From the NCBI GenBank assembly GCA_964561115.1, contig CAZLOE010000002.1, positions 1-64,000 of the forward strand: a DNA stretch of 64,000 nt, in the 5' to 3' direction. The position numbers were made by a program, and so were the translations under genes. The DNA comes from CAZBSE01 sp964561115 (lineage in GTDB: Bacteria; Actinomycetota; Humimicrobiia; Humimicrobiales; Humimicrobiaceae). The first letter of the stretch is position 1. Each line of letters begins with the position of its first letter. The notes under the pieces were generated by a model. That model searched no databases, was not told the origin of the DNA, and worked only from the letters and a program-made list of their open reading frames with translations. Shown in pieces: positions 8,216 through 16,674 of this stretch.

Positions 8216-9182
8216 CAATACTGTAGATGTATTTGTTTATACAGATAAGACGAAATCATTCTATATAAAGACACTTGACGATGAAGAACACTATATATCC
8301 TATCCTGTAGGTTCAAAATTATTGATAGACCAACTTGATTTTTTTACCGGAGGGGGAGGTACCAATACTGCTGTATGTCTTTCCAGGCTTCAACTGAAAA
8401 CAGGATATCTTGGAAAGGTAGGCAAAGATACTCATTCCCAGAGCATACTGGAAGTATTAAAAAAAGAGAAAATCGATTTTCTGGGATTTAAGGATGATTA
8501 TAAAAATAATAAGACCGGTTATTCGGTCATTCTGGACAGTCTGGAAAAGAAAAGGACCGTTCTTACCCACAAGGGAATCAATGATTATCTTTTTTATGAT
8601 GAGATCGATCTGGAAAAACTTAAAACCGGTTGGTTTTGTATGACAAGCATGATGGGAGAATCATTTACAACTCTGGAAAAGCTTTCACAATATGCAAAAG
8701 AGAATAACATTAAGATATTATTCAATGCCAGCAATTACTTGTGTAAAAAAGGAGTCGACTTTTTAGATAAGTTAATTAAGAACACTACTGTCATAGTGCT
8801 CAATGATGAAGAAGCAAATATACTTATAGGAAGAAAGGAAAAGGTAAATACTCTGAGGTCACTGAAGGATCTGGGTCCGGATATTGTGGTCATCACCGAT
8901 GGTGAAAAACCTGTCCACTGCATGGATGGTGAGAACAATCATTTTGTATTATATCCGCCGGAAGTCAAAGTGGTAGAGACTACCGGCGCAGGTGACGCAT
9001 TTGCGGCTTCATTTCTGGCAGGCCTGATCAAGGATGGGAGTATAAAATATGCCCTAAAGCTGGCATCTATAAATTCACGGTCTGTACTGCAGTACAGGGG
9101 AGCAAAAGAAAAATTGCTGACCTATGATGAAGCAAAGAAAGAAATGTCCAGGACGAAAATAAAAATAGAAAAGATATCGTAG
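8190..9182 (+). CDS. PfkB-family carbohydrate kinase
   Basis: The 330-residue protein is a ribokinase-type sugar kinase that moves the ATP gamma-phosphate to a sugar hydroxyl. The N-terminal PfkB signature is FTGGGGTNTAVCLSRL (about residues 52-67), followed by GYLGKVGKDTHS. The C-terminal signature ETTGAGDAFAASFLAG lies near residue 262, with the catalytic Asp in GAGD. Substrate cannot be fixed; the specificity loops do not match a fructose kinase I would name. GAGG-containing SD (AAGAGGAT) precedes the ATG. A broken LacI regulator follows 24 bp later, consistent with a sugar-use gene that lost its repressor. Confidence 0.9.
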   Translation: MYDVITIGSNTVDVFVYTDKTKSFYIKTLDDEEHYISYPVGSKLLIDQLDFFTGGGGTNTAVCLSRLQLKTGYLGKVGKDTHSQSILEVLKKEKIDFLGFKDDYKNNKTGYSVILDSLEKKRTVLTHKGINDYLFYDEIDLEKLKTGWFCMTSMMGESFTTLEKLSQYAKENNIKILFNASNYLCKKGVDFLDKLIKNTTVIVLNDEEANILIGRKEKVNTLRSLKDLGPDIVVITDGEKPVHCMDGENNHFVLYPPEVKVVETTGAGDAFAASFLAGLIKDGSIKYALKLASINSRSVLQYRGAKEKLLTYDEAKKEMSRTKIKIEKIS

Positions 9183-9206
9183 AAAACAAAAAAAGGAACA
9201 CCGGAG

Positions 9207-9641
9207 ATGAGCAGGAATAAACATGGTGGTAAGATAAAAGTAACCATAGTCGATATAGCAAAAAGGCTGGGTTTATCACCTGCAACGGTATCGAATGTAC
9301 TCACAGGCGAAAGATATGTAAAAAGAGAGACCATTGAAAAGGTAAAAAAGTTAGTAAAAGAGCTTGATTATAAACCAAATATTATTACCAGGGCTCTCAG
9401 GAGTAAAAAAAGAAATATTGTGGGTCTGCTTACTCCAAACATCAATAATCTGTTCACAGCTGAGATCGCTTAAGGTGTGGAGGATGTAATATCAAAGAAT
9501 GATAACATATTGGTAATAAACAGTACCCGCTACAATAAAGAAAAAGAGGTAGAAGCTGTAGAACAGTTAAGTAATTATTTAAAGACTACTTTGATTGAAA
9601 GATCTTCGGTAAAAAACATATCAGGAAAGAACAATAAATGA
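9207..9641 (+). pseudogene. LacI-family repressor, nonsense-truncated
   Basis: The first 89 codons encode a standard LacI helix-turn-helix (VTIVDIAKRLGLSPATVSNVL), hinge (LDYKPNIITRALRSKK) and the start of the sugar-binding domain (IVGLLTPNINN). A TAA at 9471-9473 then interrupts the frame at EIA-stop-GVEDV. The same frame continues with recognisable LacI sequence (GVEDVISKNDNILVINSTRY) to a TGA at 9639-9641. The remaining two thirds of the ligand-binding domain is missing. Thus it has both a nonsense codon and a large 3' deletion. The final TGA overlaps the ATG of the next gene (ATGA). An 88-residue DNA-binding fragment could still be made, but it would lack the dimerisation domain. Confidence 0.8.
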
Positions 9642-10885
9642 TTACAAATATGTTAAGGCTGTTAATGGCCAGATCGATAAGGCCCTTTGTTTTCAGTAGT
9701 AGTTTTAAAGACAGGCTGGATATTGATGTAAAGAAAATAGGTCTTTATTTCCACATACCGTTTTGTAAAAAAATCTGCTCATTTTGCCCCTACTATAAAA
9801 TAAAGTTTGATAGGATCCTTTTAAAAGAATTTAATAGGGCTTTAATAAAAGAATTATATTTGGTATCAGAGCTGGCAGGCAGGAAAAGAGAAATAACCAG
9901 TGTATATTTTGGCGGAGGATCACCTGCCCTGATGATAGATCACCTGCATGAACTGATGGATATTATCAAAGACTTATTCATTATCAAAGGTAATATAGCA
10001 ATAGAACTGCACCCACGGGAAATAAATGAAAGACTGCTGAAAAGGATAAAAGACCTTGGTTTTAATATGATAAGTATAGGCATTCAATCCTTTCAGGACA
10101 GCTGTATTATTTCACTGGGCAGGGAAATAATAGATGGTGAGGGTAAACTAAGAATAGCAAAAAAGGCCGGGTTTGAGGCAATTGATGTAGATCTGATATT
10201 CGGTATTCCAGGACAGACAAAAGAAGACTTAATAAAAGATTTTAAAATAGCTGCAGCTTCAGGCGCCACTCAAATATCGACTTACCCCTTTATTGAATTT
10301 TCTTATACGCAGACTGTAAAAAATCTATCCGGCAACAGGTCGGGTAAACAAATGCTGCAGATTTTATCGAATATCAGTAAAAAAATGGGTTTTGAAAGGA
10401 GCTCTGTCTGGACTTTTACAAAGAAGAATACACCAAAATATTCTTCTGTGACAAGAGATAACTATATCGGGTTCGGGCCAAGTGCAGCCAGTCTGCTGAA
10501 GGATGTATTTAAGATAAATACTTTTTCTGTTAAAGAGTATATTAAATGCCTGGATGGCAACAGGATACCTACTGCTCTCGGTTTAAAATTTAACGAGAGG
10601 ACAAGAGCGCTTTACTGGCTTTTTTGGTCCTCATATAATCTAAATATTGGCCAGAAGGACTTTCTCAGGATTTTTGGCAGGAGACTTGGAGATTTTTTTA
10701 GAATTGAATTGTATTTAGGACAGAAACTGAAGTATCTTAAAAAGTATAAAAACATTTACAGGCTGACAGATAAAGGAGCATATATTTTTCATCTGGTCGA
10801 ACAATCTTATACACATCAATATATTGATAAAACCTGGAAAGCTGCCATGAGAGATCCTTGGCCTGAGAAGATTGTCTTGTATTAA
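9638..10885 (+). CDS. HemN/HemW-like radical SAM protein
   Basis: This 415-residue protein has the radical SAM cluster CKKICSFC (CX3CX2C, residues about 44-51) inside the HemN/HemW context GLYFHIPFC. It also has the VYFGGGSPALM motif, SIGIQSFQ and DVDLIFGIPGQT, all typical of the coproporphyrinogen oxidase superfamily. HemW members are haem chaperones and HemN members decarboxylate coproporphyrinogen III. The residue after the cluster (CPYY instead of the usual C-Y-C-D/N) and the 45-residue N-terminal extension separate it from standard HemW, so the substrate is open. Its start overlaps the end of the broken LacI gene. No haem genes are nearby. Confidence 0.75.
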   Translation: MITNMLRLLMARSIRPFVFSSSFKDRLDIDVKKIGLYFHIPFCKKICSFCPYYKIKFDRILLKEFNRALIKELYLVSELAGRKREITSVYFGGGSPALMIDHLHELMDIIKDLFIIKGNIAIELHPREINERLLKRIKDLGFNMISIGIQSFQDSCIISLGREIIDGEGKLRIAKKAGFEAIDVDLIFGIPGQTKEDLIKDFKIAAASGATQISTYPFIEFSYTQTVKNLSGNRSGKQMLQILSNISKKMGFERSSVWTFTKKNTPKYSSVTRDNYIGFGPSAASLLKDVFKINTFSVKEYIKCLDGNRIPTALGLKFNERTRALYWLFWSSYNLNIGQKDFLRIFGRRLGDFFRIELYLGQKLKYLKKYKNIYRLTDKGAYIFHLVEQSYTHQYIDKTWKAAMRDPWPEKIVLY

Positions 10886-10894
10886 ATATAATTG

Positions 10895-10934
10895 TTGAAA
10901 GTTAATAATTATTACTATATAATAATTATTATTA
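10895..10934 (+). promoter_or_regulatory. Promoter overlapped by two Fur/PerR-like 7-1-7 boxes, upstream of ferritin
   Basis: TTGAAA (10895-10900) and TATAAT (10918-10923) are 17 bp apart, giving a good sigma70 promoter with a start near 10930. TAATAAT-T-ATTATTA (10920-10934) is a perfect 7-1-7 inverted repeat of the Fur/PerR kind and covers the -10. TAATAAT-T-ATTACTA (10903-10917) is a second copy with one mismatch and fills the spacer. A bound Fur-family repressor would block polymerase. Fur-family control is an inference from architecture and from the downstream iron-storage gene. Confidence 0.6.
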
Positions 10935-10992
10935 ATTATAAAAAATGGACAGCTGTCTATTAAAAAGCAAAATAACAAAAAGGGGGTAAAAA

Positions 10993-11544
10993 ATGGCTAA
11001 GGTAGCGAGAGAAGTGGTAGAAAAAGCGGGTGTTAATGTAGATGAAATTGTAGATCTGCTGGTAAAGAATGCAGCAGCAGAACTGACTACTTACTATTAT
11101 TATACTATTCTAAGAGCAAATCTGATCGGTCTTAAAGGAGAAGGAGTAAAAGAAATAGCAGAAACAGCAAGAATAGAGGACAGGAATCACTTTGAAGCAA
11201 TCGTTCCCAGGATCTATGAACTGGGAGGAAAATTACCGGAAAGCATGAAGGATTTTCATGATCTTTCGGCATGTCCACCTGCAGCTCTACCCAAGGATCC
11301 CACGGATGTAATGGCAATACTCAAAGTACTGGTAGAAGCAGAAAGATGTGCAGTCAGGGGATATACCCATTTATGCAATATTACTGCGGGTAAGGACCAC
11401 AGGACTTACGAACTGGCCAAGGCTATACTCAATGAAGAGATTGAACATGAAAGCTGGTTTTCAGAATTCCTAGGTGAGGGCCCATCCGGCCATTTCCTTA
11501 GAAGAGGCGAGACCTCTCCATTTGTAGGGAAATTTTTAAGGTAA
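10993..11544 (+). CDS. Dps-like ferritin (DPSL, thioferritin type)
   Basis: This 183-residue four-helix-bundle protein matches the Dps-like (DPSL) ferritins known from archaea and anaerobic bacteria, which store iron and use peroxide as oxidant. Ferroxidase-type ligands are visible: AAAELTTYYYY (Glu30), ARIEDRNHFEAI (Glu62, His66), EAERC and NEEIEHE (Glu149, His152). Cys94 (SACPPA) and Cys119 (AERCAVRGY) correspond to the conserved DPSL thiol pair near the metal site. A GGGGGT SD precedes the ATG. Control is probably by the Fur/PerR-like boxes at 10903-10934. A terminator hairpin follows, so it is monocistronic. Confidence 0.9.
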   Translation: MAKVAREVVEKAGVNVDEIVDLLVKNAAAELTTYYYYTILRANLIGLKGEGVKEIAETARIEDRNHFEAIVPRIYELGGKLPESMKDFHDLSACPPAALPKDPTDVMAILKVLVEAERCAVRGYTHLCNITAGKDHRTYELAKAILNEEIEHESWFSEFLGEGPSGHFLRRGETSPFVGKFLR

Positions 11545-11570
11545 GCAGGAGTGAATATCTTTTAGCAAAT

Positions 11571-11607
11571 AGAAGGCTTTGCCTTTAGCGCAGGGCCTTC
11601 TAATTTT
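11571..11607 (+). terminator. Intrinsic terminator after the ferritin gene
   Basis: AGAAGGCTTTGC (11571-11582) pairs with GCAGGGCCTTCT (11590-11601) in a 12-bp stem with two G-U pairs around a 7-nt loop. TAATTTT follows. The stem is strong, the U-tract is short. The next gene's SD begins at once after it. Confidence 0.65.
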
Positions 11608-11621
11608 AGGAGGTGATATAT

Positions 11622-12362
11622 GTGAGAGTATTAAAATGGCAGCTGATCTTGGGCATAATTTTAGTATCTTTATCTGCGCTGCTTTATATTTTGCACTATA
11701 CTATATTTAGAGATATGCACCATATCTTCATTTATTTTTTGGGTGATATTGCATTTGTACCTATAGAAGTATTTCTGGTAACTGTAATCATACACGGACT
11801 TTTAAACGATAGAGAAAAAAGAACCCTTCTTACCAAGCTGAATATGGTAATAGGAGCTTTCTTTAGTGAAGTCGGAACCAAGCTTTTGACCTATCTTTCA
11901 GACTTTGATGCTAACAGCGGTGTTCTTATTGACTATCTGTCCCGAATAGGTAAATGGACTGAAAGAGACTTTAAGGTCATAAATAAAAAATTTAAAGACC
12001 ACATTCCAAATATTGATTTTAGTCCGGAAAACTTAAAAAGTTTGAGGGATTTTATGATTAAAAAAAGAGATTTTCTCCTAAGGCTGCTGGAGAATCCTAA
12101 TCTACTGGAACATGAGTCTTTTACAAACCTACTGTGGTCTGTATTTCACCTTACAGAAGAACTGGAAAGTAGAAAAGAATTTAAAGCAATACCGAAGGAG
12201 GATTATGATCACTTGATACGTGATACCAAAAGGGCATACAGCGCACTGGTCTCCGAATGGATAATGTATATGAATCATTTAAAAAACAATTATCCCTATT
12301 TATTTTCTATGGCTATAAGAACTAATCCATTCAAACTTGAATCATCTGCAGCACTAAAGTAG
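11622..12362 (+). CDS. Membrane-anchored protein of unknown function
   Basis: The product (about 246 residues) has two N-terminal membrane segments (roughly residues 6-26 and 36-62) and a soluble helical, charged C-terminal domain of about 180 residues. I do not recognise a named domain; similar two-TM proteins of this length are annotated only as hypothetical in anaerobes. GTG at 11622 is the best start because AGGAGGTGA (11608-11616) lies 5 bp before it, rather than the GTG at 11613 inside that SD. It follows the ferritin terminator and converges with the ZIP transporter gene. Confidence 0.7.
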   Translation: MRVLKWQLILGIILVSLSALLYILHYTIFRDMHHIFIYFLGDIAFVPIEVFLVTVIIHGLLNDREKRTLLTKLNMVIGAFFSEVGTKLLTYLSDFDANSGVLIDYLSRIGKWTERDFKVINKKFKDHIPNIDFSPENLKSLRDFMIKKRDFLLRLLENPNLLEHESFTNLLWSVFHLTEELESRKEFKAIPKEDYDHLIRDTKRAYSALVSEWIMYMNHLKNNYPYLFSMAIRTNPFKLESSAALK

Positions 12363-12406
12363 GCAGTCTGCAGTGGACAAGTTTAAGGAAGAGGAGCTTT
12401 AAAAAA

Positions 12407-13168
12407 TTACTGCAGCAGGACCAGACTCAGGATCATAACTGCAAGCCCGCAAATGAAGCTTACTATTGGTAGATGAGAGTGTCCATAAGATTTTGAAACC
12501 GGTAGAAGCTCATCGATTGATATGAACACCATAAGACCCGCAATACCTGAAAGCATATAGCCCAGGATCTGTGAATTTAAGAAAGGAAGAAGTACCAGAG
12601 CTGTAAGAAGTGCTCCTACGGGTTCCACTACTCCTGACAAAAATGACCACAAGAAAGCTTTTCCTCTGCTGCCAGTTGCTTTATAAACAGGGGCAGATAC
12701 GGCAATTCCCTCGGGGATGTTATGTATGGCTATGGCTACAGCTATGGCCGTCCCAATTTTAATATCTACAATTGAACTGTAAAAGGTAGCCATACCTTCA
12801 GGGAAGTTGTGTATACCAATCCCAATTGCCACAAAAAGTCCGGTTCTGAGTAACTTTTTATCAGTCTTTTCATTTATATTTTCTTTTTGTCCGATATATT
12901 CATGAGGTATAAAATAATCGATCAGGAAAATAAAGATAAAACCGACTAGAAAAGCTGCACTCGCCTTTAAAAGTCCAAGCTCTTTAAAACCAGAAGGAAG
13001 AAGTTCAAAAAAAGAGACTCCTATCATCACACCTGCTGTAAAACCAAGTACGGCACTCATAAATTTTGCGTTTTCCCTTTTAAATGCCAGTCCTATTAAG
13101 CTACCTACAGTAGTGGCCAAACCGGCTATAGAAGTTAAAATAAGCGGTTTTATTAATTGTGGATCCAT
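12407..13168 (-). CDS. ZIP-family metal transporter (ZupT-like)
   Basis: This 253-residue protein has about eight membrane segments and is a ZIP permease that imports divalent metals such as zinc. The two metal-site helices are clear: GIHNFPEGMATF and AIHNIPEGIAVS, each with the H-N-x-P-E-G core. A conserved ELLP pair occurs near the ends (FFELLPSGF and IDELLPVS). The annotated start is the ATG at 13168 (MDPQLIKPL); the frame is open 16 codons further upstream, but that part is not membrane-like and not conserved. An iron/oxidative gene (ferritin) is the near neighbour on the other side, but no shared operator was seen. Confidence 0.85.
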   Translation of the reverse strand: MDPQLIKPLILTSIAGLATTVGSLIGLAFKRENAKFMSAVLGFTAGVMIGVSFFELLPSGFKELGLLKASAAFLVGFIFIFLIDYFIPHEYIGQKENINEKTDKKLLRTGLFVAIGIGIHNFPEGMATFYSSIVDIKIGTAIAVAIAIHNIPEGIAVSAPVYKATGSRGKAFLWSFLSGVVEPVGALLTALVLLPFLNSQILGYMLSGIAGLMVFISIDELLPVSKSYGHSHLPIVSFICGLAVMILSLVLLQ

Positions 13169-13248
13169 TTTTTTATTATATTTATTTGTTCTGAAGTTGT
13201 CTACTTGATATGACAAAAATTTTGACGCTTATAATTTTCAATATATCT

Positions 13249-13276
13249 TTGAAATTCGTATTAAGAAGAATATACT
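13249..13276 (+). promoter_or_regulatory. Probable sigma70 promoter
   Basis: TTGAAA (13249-13254) and TATACT (13271-13276) are separated by 16 bp. The predicted start is near 13283, giving a leader of about 70 nt before the 13353 gene. Confidence 0.45.
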
Positions 13277-13352
13277 TATAAAAAGAAAATGAAGTTTTAC
13301 AATAATAGAACCTATGGTTATGTATTTCGTCTGATATTTTAAAGGAGGTCAT

Positions 13353-13757
13353 ATGATTGAACAAGTTCACAAGCATATTACATCAGAACTTCAGCAAAAC
13401 ACCCGTACCGATACCATTTTTATAATCACTGCGATTTTCCTTAACCTGCTGGCACTTGGAATCAATGCTTCTGTTGCTGAAGGTTCCCGTGACGAGACAG
13501 ATCTTTTTATTGTCATGTTTGTAATCGTAGCTCTTGTGATAGTAGTGAACCTTATTGTGATATTCGGGCTGCTTAAGGGCAAGCAGACAAGGTCAAAGCT
13601 TATAGGAGGTCTTCTAAGGATGTATAAGGACCAGAATGTAGAAGGATACTATGATGCGTCTCTTTTAATAAATTACAATACAAGATATAATCTTTTCATC
13701 CTGGCAGTCGTATTCACAGGGGTCGTTGCTATTGCAATACCTTTTATAATCAGATAG
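13353..13757 (+). CDS. Small three-TM membrane protein, unknown function
   Basis: This 134-residue protein has three hydrophobic segments (about residues 22-40, 51-72 and 113-133). A short cytoplasmic-looking loop between the second and third contains KQTRSKLIGGLLRMYKDQ. I do not recognise the family. AAAGGAGGT just before the ATG is a strong SD and fixes the start. It has its own promoter and lies alone between the ZIP gene and the next unit. Confidence 0.7.
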   Translation: MIEQVHKHITSELQQNTRTDTIFIITAIFLNLLALGINASVAEGSRDETDLFIVMFVIVALVIVVNLIVIFGLLKGKQTRSKLIGGLLRMYKDQNVEGYYDASLLINYNTRYNLFILAVVFTGVVAIAIPFIIR

Positions 13758-13804
13758 AAGTTATGTGGCAGACAGAAAGTGATGATTTTTTTATCCGGTA
13801 GATG

Positions 13805-13813
13805 TGTTATAAT
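13805..13813 (+). promoter_or_regulatory. Extended -10 promoter element
   Basis: TGTTATAAT (TG-n-TATAAT) lies 52 bp before the ATG at 13866 and predicts a start near 13820. No good -35 is seen. Confidence 0.4.
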
Positions 13814-13865
13814 TGTCTAAAACTAGTATTAGAGTTTTATAAGATTTTATTTTTGGTTTAAAAAA

Positions 13866-14465
13866 ATGGATGAGAGCAACAAATTTTACAACCTCCAACA
13901 AGCTTCTGAAATTCTGGGAGTAAGCGAAAAGGAAATCTTAAATATGATATCTTTAAAGAGAATCCCCGCTATAGAAGAAGGTGAAGCTGTTAAGATAAAA
14001 GTTGAAGATTTAGAAGGATTTCTTACCAGCCTTGAGAGGAAAGGTAATGTAGAGGAAGATGAAACGGCAGAGTCAGGAAGAAACAATGGAGAGGACAATT
14101 ATAAGGAGAAGAGGGAAGTCGAAATCCTGCTTGGTGGGAAAAAAGCGCTTCTAGAGAAAGCTTACAGGGAACTGCTTAGAAAGAAGCAGGAATTAGAGGA
14201 AGATATAAATTACCTGCAGTATGAGTATGATGAATTTAAGAGCAGAATAAAGAGACTGATTATGGAAGAGCTCAATATGTTTTTAAGAAAAATTGAAAAA
14301 GAGAATTTAAAAGAAAGTGATGAAATCATAAAGGGCGATTTTGAAAAGAATTTAAATATAGCTGATGGCATCAGAGAGAGGTCGGAAGATAAGGAAGGCG
14401 TCTATGACGATGAAGAGACTCTGGTGTTTGAAAATAAAAATATAAGTGATGAAAAGTTAAAATAG
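13866..14465 (+). CDS. Excisionase/MerR-type helix-turn-helix protein with coiled coil
   Basis: The first 55 residues form an excisionase-type DNA-binding domain (YNLQQASEILGVSEKEILNM, then a wing at IPAIEEGEAVKIKVEDLEGFL). From about residue 85 to 155 the sequence is Glu/Lys-rich with heptad character (LEKAYRELLRKKQELEEDINYL), predicting a coiled coil. The tail is acidic and low in complexity. The architecture suggests a DNA-bound or septum/chromosome-associated structural factor rather than a classical excisionase; no phage genes are nearby. The start has no SD. A strong terminator follows, so the gene is a single unit. Confidence 0.65.
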   Translation: MDESNKFYNLQQASEILGVSEKEILNMISLKRIPAIEEGEAVKIKVEDLEGFLTSLERKGNVEEDETAESGRNNGEDNYKEKREVEILLGGKKALLEKAYRELLRKKQELEEDINYLQYEYDEFKSRIKRLIMEELNMFLRKIEKENLKESDEIIKGDFEKNLNIADGIRERSEDKEGVYDDEETLVFENKNISDEKLK

Positions 14466-14544
14466 GTTTTATTAAAAATTAAATGGGGTTTTATTATTTT
14501 TTAGCAAAAACTAGCTGTAAATATAAGGGAGAATCTAAGATTAA

Positions 14545-14583
14545 AAAAGTCAGAAGTAATTCTACTTCTGACTTTTATTTTTT
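14545..14583 (+). terminator. Strong intrinsic terminator
   Basis: A perfect 14-bp stem (14545-14558 with 14563-14576) closes a 4-nt loop and is followed by ATTTTTTT. The upstream A-run makes it usable in both directions. It ends the 13866 gene. Confidence 0.85.
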
Positions 14584-14614
14584 AATAAAGTATATATTTC
14601 AATACATTTAAGAA

Positions 14615-16495
14615 ATGAATATTGAAAATATCACAAAGGAACAGCTTATAAAAAAACTGGTAGAGATGCACCAGAAGATTATTGAACTTGAGAAATATAA
14701 GAAGGAATATAAAAACCTGGAAAGTCTGCTAAAGGAAAATGAAGGAAAATACGGCAGCATGCTGGAAACAGGTTCTGTTGGGATTCTTATAGTAGACAGC
14801 AAAGGAGTGATAACATCATGCAACGATGCGGTACTGGATTTTTCAGGTTTTACAAGAGATGAGTTGATAGGTAAATATTTTACAAAAAGGGTAAATATAA
14901 GCACAAAGGAAATCCCCAGGTATCTGGAAATGTTCAAGGCAGTCCTGGACGGGAAAGAGGGCAAGCCGTTAGAAATCACGCAGAAAAATAGAAATGGTGA
15001 TGTTCTTTTCGGGGAAGTCTATTTCGGACCGTTGAAGAACAAAGATAATAAAATATCGGGCTTTAAGATAATAATTAAGGATATCACACAAAAAAAGAAA
15101 GCCGAAAACAGGCTGCAGGAAAGTATAGACAAGTTTAATCTACTGTTTAAATCTTCACTTTCGGGAGCAGTTATTCACAATAACGGTAAGATCATGGAAG
15201 TAAATGATGCTTTTCTGGCTATGTTTGGGTGCGGTTCTACTTCTCCTGTGGGAAAGAACTTATTGGAATTTATAGCTCCGGAATTCAGGGGCGTGATGAT
15301 GGATAAAGTAAGAACGGATTATAAGAGCTCCTATGAGATAAAAGGGCTCAAAAGCACCGGAAGCAAAATTAGTATGGAGGTCACTGGCAGGACTGTTAAA
15401 AACCTTGGAGATGAGCTGGTAAGGATAGAGATATTAGGTAATATTAATGAACAGAGGAAAGCTGAAAAAAGAATAAGATATTTGAGTTTTCATGATAAGC
15501 TTACAGAGCTTTATAACAGGGTTTATTTTGAAAAAGTGCTTGCAAACATATACAAAGACAGGCAGCTGCCGTTGAATTTTTTAATCTGCGATCTGAATGG
15601 ACTCAAACTGGTAAATGATACTTTTGGTTACGAAGAGGGAGACAAATTATTAAAAAGGCTGGCAAAGATATTAAAATACTGTGCCAGGGAAGAGGATATT
15701 ATTGCCAGATGGGGTGAAGATGAATTCTTTATAATCATGCCCAGGTCTTCAGAAGAAGATGTCAGGGAGTTACAGAGTAGAGTAAGGAAGATCTGTGCAA
15801 AGACCAGGGATCAGAAGATCCCGCTGAATATTTCCATAGGGATTTCGACCAGAGAAAGCATAAACCAGAATTTAAGTGATGTAATAAAAGAAGCGGAAAA
15901 TAATATGTACAAGAACAAGCTGCTTGAAAGGAAGAGTATCTATAATTCTATAATAGCATCGCTGGAAAGGGTATTATGGGAGAAAAACCGCGAGACAAAA
16001 GAACACGCAGAGCGACTGAAGAGATTAATATTGAAACTCGGTATAGCTATTAATCTGCCGCAGAATAAATTAGATGAGCTGGTGCTGCTTTGCGCTCTTC
16101 ATGATATAGGAAAAGTGGCCATACCAGATAAAATTTTAAGTAAAAAAGGCAAGTTAAATTCCAGGGAGTGGAAGATCATAAAGAGGCATCCTGAAATAGG
16201 ATATAAAATTGCCGAATCGGCCCCGCAGATCGCGCCTATAGCCGAGGATATACTGGCTCATCACGAAAGGTGGGATGGGACCGGTTATCCGCAGGGACTG
16301 AAAGAAAGAGATATCCCGATTAATGCCTGCATTGCTGCTATTGTAGATGCTTATGATGTTATGATAACCGGAAGACCTTATAAAGAGCCTATTTCAGAAA
16401 GGGAAGCTATAGAAGAGCTTAAAAGATGTTCAGGAACTCAATTTCACCCGATACTTGTAGAAAAATTTATTGCATCTCAGGGAAGTTTTAATTGA
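14615..16495 (+). CDS. PAS-PAS-GGDEF-HD-GYP signalling protein
   Basis: This 626-residue protein has a short N-terminal coiled coil, two PAS domains (about 45-165 and 170-285), a GGDEF domain (about 290-430) and an HD-GYP domain (about 440-620). HD-GYP domains hydrolyse cyclic di-GMP, and the motifs are complete: LHDIGKVAIP near 493, HHERWDGTGYP near 548 and DAYDVM near 575. The GGDEF loop reads WGEDEFF, so the second Gly of the active-site motif is Glu; synthesis activity is therefore doubtful, and the domain may act as a sensor for GTP or as a spacer. No membrane segment is present, so signals are likely cytoplasmic (redox or small ligand). It is preceded by a strong terminator. Confidence 0.9.
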   Translation: MNIENITKEQLIKKLVEMHQKIIELEKYKKEYKNLESLLKENEGKYGSMLETGSVGILIVDSKGVITSCNDAVLDFSGFTRDELIGKYFTKRVNISTKEIPRYLEMFKAVLDGKEGKPLEITQKNRNGDVLFGEVYFGPLKNKDNKISGFKIIIKDITQKKKAENRLQESIDKFNLLFKSSLSGAVIHNNGKIMEVNDAFLAMFGCGSTSPVGKNLLEFIAPEFRGVMMDKVRTDYKSSYEIKGLKSTGSKISMEVTGRTVKNLGDELVRIEILGNINEQRKAEKRIRYLSFHDKLTELYNRVYFEKVLANIYKDRQLPLNFLICDLNGLKLVNDTFGYEEGDKLLKRLAKILKYCAREEDIIARWGEDEFFIIMPRSSEEDVRELQSRVRKICAKTRDQKIPLNISIGISTRESINQNLSDVIKEAENNMYKNKLLERKSIYNSIIASLERVLWEKNRETKEHAERLKRLILKLGIAINLPQNKLDELVLLCALHDIGKVAIPDKILSKKGKLNSREWKIIKRHPEIGYKIAESAPQIAPIAEDILAHHERWDGTGYPQGLKERDIPINACIAAIVDAYDVMITGRPYKEPISEREAIEELKRCSGTQFHPILVEKFIASQGSFN

Positions 16496-16604
16496 TTCCT
16501 CTGGTGCTGAATGATTAAAGCTGGAAGTATAACCAGAGAGCAAATAAAATTTGTCTATCAATACCTTATCATCATGAATGAGAAAATATTATAAGGAATA
16601 TCCG

Positions 16605-16632
16605 TTGACAACTTTGCTAAAATGATTATTAG
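16605..16632 (+). promoter_or_regulatory. Probable sigma70 promoter
   Basis: TTGACA (16605-16610) and TATTAG (16627-16632) are 16 bp apart, with a start expected near 16639 and a leader of about 36 nt before the ATG at 16675. The remainder of the 180-bp gap upstream shows no feature. Confidence 0.5.
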
Positions 16633-16674
16633 AGGGATTTAAATAAATAAAACCTGACAGGGGTGGTATTATAA

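Noticed and set aside
9067..9334. Leftward frames across the PfkB/LacI junction
   Set aside because: They are shadows of the two rightward genes, with low-complexity Ser/Phe/Leu products.
10903..10931. AT-rich palindromes upstream of ferritin as a terminator for the previous gene
   Set aside because: No GC stem and no U-tract; position within a consensus promoter fits an operator better.
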